From NCBI GenBank assembly GCA_903868845.1, contig CAIPWS010000144.1, forward strand, positions 1 through 9,106: 9,106 nucleotides of DNA, written 5' to 3'. This stretch comes from an uncultured bacterium (GTDB lineage: Bacteria > Patescibacteriota > Minisyncoccia > Phycocordibacterales > PALSA-1337). Both the position numbers and the translations under genes were made by a program. Below the pieces are notes generated by a model. The model ran no database searches. It was not told where the DNA came from and was given only the letters and a program-made list of their open reading frames with translations. Shown in pieces: positions 6,231 through 9,106 of this stretch. Position 1 is the stretch's first letter. Each line of letters begins with the position of its first letter.

Positions 6231-6243
6231 AGTATTGTATAAT
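6216..6243 (+). promoter_or_regulatory. Candidate leaderless promoter of the P-loop ATPase gene
   Basis: A perfect TATAAT (6238-6243) ends 6 nt before the ATG at 6250, and TTTCAC (6216-6221) is a -35 candidate with a 16-bp spacer. This selects 6250 over the upstream in-frame start at 6223, which would lie before the transcription start. Confidence 0.6.
6222..6229. promoter_or_regulatory. TGTGCACA palindrome between divergent promoters (possible operator)
   Basis: A perfect 8-bp palindrome near the middle of the 54-bp gap between the HAD-Fic and ATPase starts. It overlaps the minus-strand -35 and lies in the plus-strand spacer, so a bound dimeric regulator would cover both promoters. It is short enough to be chance, and no regulator gene is in the window. 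Confidence 0.3.
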
Positions 6244-6249
6244 TACATC

Positions 6250-6768
6250 ATGAAGAAATACGTAATAACCGGTGGTCCAGGTACTGGCAAGACGACTGTT
6301 ATAGATGAACTACATAAACGTGGATATGCGGTTGTTGTAGAAGTACCAAGAATGTTGATAGAGGAAAAGAAGAGACTCAATGCCGATTATTCACCTCTTG
6401 ATAATCCTCAATTGTTCCAAAAAGAATTCATAGATCTACAAATTGCACTTGAGTCAGAGGCTGCAAGTGCTGTCACATTTTTCGACAGAGGCGTAGTAGA
6501 TAACTATGGATATTCTCTATATTACAAAATGCCCATACCAGAGGTTTTAGAAAAAAGTGGTCGGGGTAGATATGACACTGTATTCTTATTGGACCCACTT
6601 CCCTCATACAACACTGACGGATCGAGATTCGAAGACAAAGAGACAGCACTCGCCATTCACAATGCAATAAAAGATGGCTACGAAAAACTCGGTTATAAGT
6701 TGATAAACGTTCCAGTTCTTCCTCTCAAAGAGAGGGTTGATTATATTGTTGAGCAGCTTGCTCTGTAA
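6250..6768 (+). CDS. Small P-loop ATPase/kinase-like protein (AAA_28-type)
   Basis: A 172-residue protein starting MKKYVITGGPGTGKTT. Walker A is GGPGTGKT (8-15) at the very N-terminus. A Walker B-like strand VTFFDRGVVDN (75-85) carries the DRG...D signature of this family, which resembles nucleoside and nicotinamide-riboside kinases. Residues 109-130 (DTVFLLDPLPSYNTDGSRFED) look like the strand and lid region, and the C-terminal helix-strand-helix includes GYEKLGYKLINVPVLPLKERVDYI (143-166). Related proteins are annotated as AAA family ATPases or NadR/thymidylate-kinase-like; the substrate is unknown and a small-molecule kinase role is inference. The start at 6250 is set by TATAAT 6 nt upstream. 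It is divergent from the HAD-Fic gene and converges on the radical SAM gene with only 13 bp between their stop codons. I see no terminator there. Confidence 0.85.
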   Translation: MKKYVITGGPGTGKTTVIDELHKRGYAVVVEVPRMLIEEKKRLNADYSPLDNPQLFQKEFIDLQIALESEAASAVTFFDRGVVDNYGYSLYYKMPIPEVLEKSGRGRYDTVFLLDPLPSYNTDGSRFEDKETALAIHNAIKDGYEKLGYKLINVPVLPLKERVDYIVEQLAL

Positions 6769-6781
6769 TTTATAAATGTAT

Positions 6782-7840
6782 CTATCTAGATAAAATCTCC
6801 CCAACAATTTTATCGCTTTCTGTATCATCCGACACCTTTAGAGCATTGATTCTATCGATTATCGGCTTCCATTGACCAGTGGCTTGATTCCATTCATCTG
6901 TTCCATATCCCCCACCTTGCACGCCTATAAACAAAGCTGCTTTTTGCTCCTCAGATTTAACTTTCATATTTACTTCTTTTATAGTCTTGAGAAGTTCAGC
7001 CACTCCGTTCATGAACTCACGAAATAGACTCAAAGAATCTTCATAAGGAAGATTTGGTATTTTATAATATGGGTGTAAATTTATCCTTACAGGCACACCG
7101 GTTCCAACGTACTTTTCAATGAAACTCTTAACATCATTGATAAAACCTTCCATTATCTTCTTCTTATTTTCTCTCGACTCCCCTTCTTCTAGATAAAATT
7201 CTGGTAAATAAACAAAGCCAGCGTCTATACCAAATTTGGTCTTTTGATCCGGTTTAATATTTTCTTCTCTTAATGATGAAAATACCTTATCGAGCTCACT
7301 AGCAATTCCCTTCTTTCCATAAATCTCCGGTCTAGCACTCGACAAGCTCTCTACTCCGAGTATGAAATGTATGTCTGACTTAAGCTCGAGACTATTTACC
7401 AAACCCAATATCTCCTGATCCACAAAAGCTCCTCTTGAATTCAATGAAATATATTTGGGTGGCGGATTCAAACCATCCAATCCTTTTAACATCGCAATAA
7501 GATTGTCTCTCGATAGTTCTTTTGTGTTTGTGACATTTCCTTCATTATAAACACAAACGTGATAACCAACCTCTTTGTATTTATCCTGATTCTGAGCGAT
7601 TTTTGCGCCTTGGTCAGCAACTGATTCTGCAATACGTGTAGCATTTACTTCAGGTGTAACAAGTTGTGCCTTGTCGTGCACTCCACAGCCAATACAGTTG
7701 AATGGACAACCGCCCACTCTTTCATTACCAAGAATCAGAACTTTTCGAATACCATCCGCATCTATAGTCTCCTTGAACTTTGGCTGCTCCGGACTTTCGA
7801 CTACTTGCGGCTTTTTTTCTTCCTGTTTTGTTTGTTCCAT
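6782..7840 (-). CDS. Radical SAM protein of unknown substrate
   Basis: A 352-residue protein. The iron-sulfur cluster motif is GGCPFNCIGCG with C45, C49 and C52 in CX3CX2C spacing, as in radical SAM enzymes. Downstream elements fit a TIM barrel: YHVCVYNEGNVTN (93-105), KYISLNSRGAFVD (129-141), HFILGVESLSS (158-168, with the ES pair common in Elp3-like members), and FGIDAGFVYLPEFY (203-216). The YNEGN/LGVES arrangement recalls the Elp3 and archaeosine-synthase RaSEA-like group, but I cannot assign it and no acetyltransferase domain is present. A charged, proline-containing N-terminal tail (1-25) is probably disordered. The C-terminus has a GVQGGGYGTDEWNQ stretch (306-319). The binding-protein gene lies upstream on the same strand, but a terminator and a promoter candidate suggest separate transcription. 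Confidence 0.86.
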   Translation of the reverse strand: MEQTKQEEKKPQVVESPEQPKFKETIDADGIRKVLILGNERVGGCPFNCIGCGVHDKAQLVTPEVNATRIAESVADQGAKIAQNQDKYKEVGYHVCVYNEGNVTNTKELSRDNLIAMLKGLDGLNPPPKYISLNSRGAFVDQEILGLVNSLELKSDIHFILGVESLSSARPEIYGKKGIASELDKVFSSLREENIKPDQKTKFGIDAGFVYLPEFYLEEGESRENKKKIMEGFINDVKSFIEKYVGTGVPVRINLHPYYKIPNLPYEDSLSLFREFMNGVAELLKTIKEVNMKVKSEEQKAALFIGVQGGGYGTDEWNQATGQWKPIIDRINALKVSDDTESDKIVGEILSR

Positions 7841-7847
7841 AATTATA

Positions 7848-7853
7848 ATTTTA
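7848..7853 (-). promoter_or_regulatory. Candidate -10 box of the radical SAM gene
   Basis: On the minus strand TAAAAT (7853 down to 7848) ends 7 nt before the ATG at 7840. A better hexamer, TATAAT (7847 down to 7842), is only 1 nt from the ATG and would start transcription inside the gene. No convincing -35 is visible; CTATCA at 7876-7871 has the right 17-bp spacing but is weak. Confidence 0.4.
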
Positions 7854-7884
7854 ACCTACTTTACACAAAATGATAGTCCATAAA

Positions 7885-7915
7885 CAAAATAACCACCGCT
7901 TAGGTGGTCATTTTG
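7885..7915 (-). terminator. Rho-independent terminator after the binding-protein gene
   Basis: On the minus strand ACCACC (7908-7903), loop TAAGC, then GGTGGT (7897-7892) followed by the T-rich TATTTTGTTTAT. The flanking CAAAAT (7885-7890) and ATTTTG (7910-7915) extend the stem past a single mismatch. The hairpin starts 26 bp after the stop codon at 7941 and should end the binding-protein transcript before the radical SAM gene. Confidence 0.8.
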
Positions 7916-7940
7916 TGATAATCCTTTTGAGATCTTTGTA

Positions 7941-9092
7941 TTAGTTACTTACAAAGACTGGATTCATATTTACCAACTTGAACAATCTAATAAGAATTCC
8001 GTTTATTCTTCCATCATCCTTCATTGTAAGATTTCCAGTCACACCATTGAAATCCTTTACTGCATGAAGAGAACTGATCTGCTGATTTATTCTTGTTGCG
8101 TCTGTTGTGCCATTTACATTTGGCAAAACCTTTTCAATAAGAATGCTTGCTGCATCATGAGCCTGGTCGCTAGCTACGAAGACGTATGGTGTATGACCGA
8201 ACTTTGCTTTGTAGTCTGCATAATACTGTGTCGCAACTGGATTTGTTTCAAGAGGAGCATAGAATGAGAAATATATTCCATCGATAGCACCTTGAGACAA
8301 TTTCTGAATAGAAGGAGTTGTCGCAACTGTAGGAATCGTGAGATAAGCCTGTTTCATTCCCATATCCTTGGCTTGCTTGATCGCTACACCTATCTCGTCA
8401 TAACCCAAGAAGACAACTGCATCTGTATTTTTCAATCTCAATAACTGAGTCTTGAAATCATTTGTATTTGGAGCATAACTTTCAACATGAACACTTCCCT
8501 TATCACCAATCTTGGATACGAAAGCATCTGATACGCTCTGCATGAAGTTATCAACTGTAGAATGGATAATTCCTATGTTCTTATAACCTTTTGATATTGC
8601 ATAGTTTGCAATGACATCTGCAAGGTCAGTTGTTTCTTTCGCTACACAGAAGACGTTTTCACTGAGAGCCGCAATGTCCTTATCACAGTCCAGTGCATCG
8701 ACAACAAGTACATTGTCATTCTTAGCTTTTTCACTAACCGCCATAACACCTCCGTAGGTCGACATGATTATAGTTTTGACACCATCAACATGCACCAACT
8801 TATCATAAGCAGAAACTGACTTCGATGTCTGATATTGATCATCTTCTGAGACAAGTTCTACCTTTCTGCCGTTTATGCCGCCGTTGGCATTGGCTTTATC
8901 GATAGCTACTTCAATACCGCTCAAAGCTTCCTGACCCAAAATAGCTGCATCACCTGACATCGGACCGATGTAACCGATCTTAACTGGACCAGTATTCTCA
9001 ACGACTGTTTGCTTACTATTTGCTGACCATATACCCACAACGATCAAGACCAAAACTATCACTCCTATCACTATCTTTGTTGTTTTATTCAT
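7941..9092 (-). CDS. Membrane-anchored type-1 periplasmic binding protein (LivJ-like)
   Basis: A 383-residue protein. One hydrophobic segment (7-24, IVIGVIVLVLIVVGIWSA) near the N-terminus has no lipobox cysteine and no clear signal peptidase site, so it is probably an uncleaved membrane anchor. The rest is a type-1 periplasmic binding fold (Peripla_BP_6): VKIGYIGPMSGDAAILGQ (37-54), the hallmark NANGGINGRKVELVSEDDQ (68-86), GVKTIIMSTYGGVMA (104-118), YKNIGIIH (about 174-181) and TDAVVFLGYDEIGVAIKQA in the second lobe. Such proteins bring branched-chain amino acids, amides or urea to ABC importers. C136 and C149 could form a disulfide. No permease or ATPase gene is in the window, so it may be an orphan sensor or be paired elsewhere. 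The start context is AAATATATG with no Shine-Dalgarno; only 14 bp upstream are visible. Confidence 0.88.
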   Translation of the reverse strand: MNKTTKIVIGVIVLVLIVVGIWSANSKQTVVENTGPVKIGYIGPMSGDAAILGQEALSGIEVAIDKANANGGINGRKVELVSEDDQYQTSKSVSAYDKLVHVDGVKTIIMSTYGGVMAVSEKAKNDNVLVVDALDCDKDIAALSENVFCVAKETTDLADVIANYAISKGYKNIGIIHSTVDNFMQSVSDAFVSKIGDKGSVHVESYAPNTNDFKTQLLRLKNTDAVVFLGYDEIGVAIKQAKDMGMKQAYLTIPTVATTPSIQKLSQGAIDGIYFSFYAPLETNPVATQYYADYKAKFGHTPYVFVASDQAHDAASILIEKVLPNVNGTTDATRINQQISSLHAVKDFNGVTGNLTMKDDGRINGILIRLFKLVNMNPVFVSN

Positions 9093-9106
9093 ATATTTAT
9101 TATTAA

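Noticed and set aside
6721..6735. Perfect 6-bp stem CCTCTC-AAA-GAGAGG near the end of the P-loop ATPase gene.
   Set aside because: It lies inside the coding region, has a 3-nt loop and no T-run on either strand, so it is not a terminator.
6789..6814. 8-bp AT-rich inverted repeat GATAAAAT / ATTTTATC at the convergent gene ends.
   Set aside because: It is coding sequence for the radical SAM C-terminus, with weak pairing, a 10-nt loop and no T-tract.
1..9106. Search by eye for CRISPR arrays, insertion-sequence ends and tRNA-derived att duplications.
   Set aside because: No regularly spaced repeats, transposase or second copy of the tRNA-Ser 3' end were seen.

Overview
The window looks like chromosomal DNA from a Candidate Phyla Radiation bacterium (Patescibacteria, most likely the Parcubacteria/Paceibacteria group). 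The reasons are a PilM with the 'PPPEFLLMDHAGLEISDD' style N-terminus that I associate with these genomes, compact gene packing, fairly AT-rich DNA, a tRNA without an encoded CCA end, and a complete lack of usable Shine-Dalgarno sequences. This placement is inference from style; no rRNA or ribosomal protein gene is present to confirm it.

Layout. Positions 1-3504 (minus strand) form one tight gene row, read right to left: ruvX (YqgF nuclease fold), a small EMAP/CsaA-type tRNA-binding OB-fold protein, a DedA/VTT-family membrane protein, then pilM, pilN and the first part of pilO (cut by the window edge). The last three encode the type IV pilus alignment subcomplex at the inner membrane. Divergent to ruvX, on the plus strand, are a zinc-rich HNH endonuclease-like gene (3563-4045), a tRNA-Ser(UGA) with its own promoter, and a rho-independent terminator.

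Positions 4270-9092 look more accessory. A 641-residue minus-strand gene joins a HAD-type hydrolase to a Fic domain with an intact HPYMDGNGRTGR motif. It is divergent from a small P-loop kinase-like ATPase (6250-6768), with only 54 bp between the starts and two overlapping promoters. Convergent to the ATPase is a radical SAM protein (CX3CX2C) at 6782-7840. A strong hairpin terminator then separates it from a membrane-anchored type-1 periplasmic binding protein of the LivJ type (7941-9092), which has no permease or ATPase partner in the window.

The most striking property is translation initiation. At six genes that begin transcription units or sit after gaps, a recognisable -10 hexamer ends only 6 or 7 nt before the ATG (TACAAT, TATGAT, TATACT, TAAGCT, TATAAT, TAAAAT), which predicts leaderless mRNAs. 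Three other genes share an identical AAATATATG start context with no Shine-Dalgarno. The most interesting protein is the HAD-Fic fusion, which puts a phosphohydrolase fold and a nucleotidyl-transfer domain in one chain beside a divergent P-loop kinase-like gene. No CRISPR array, insertion sequence or replication origin was seen, and no gap longer than about 225 bases lacks a protein gene; the longest (4046-4269) holds the tRNA unit.
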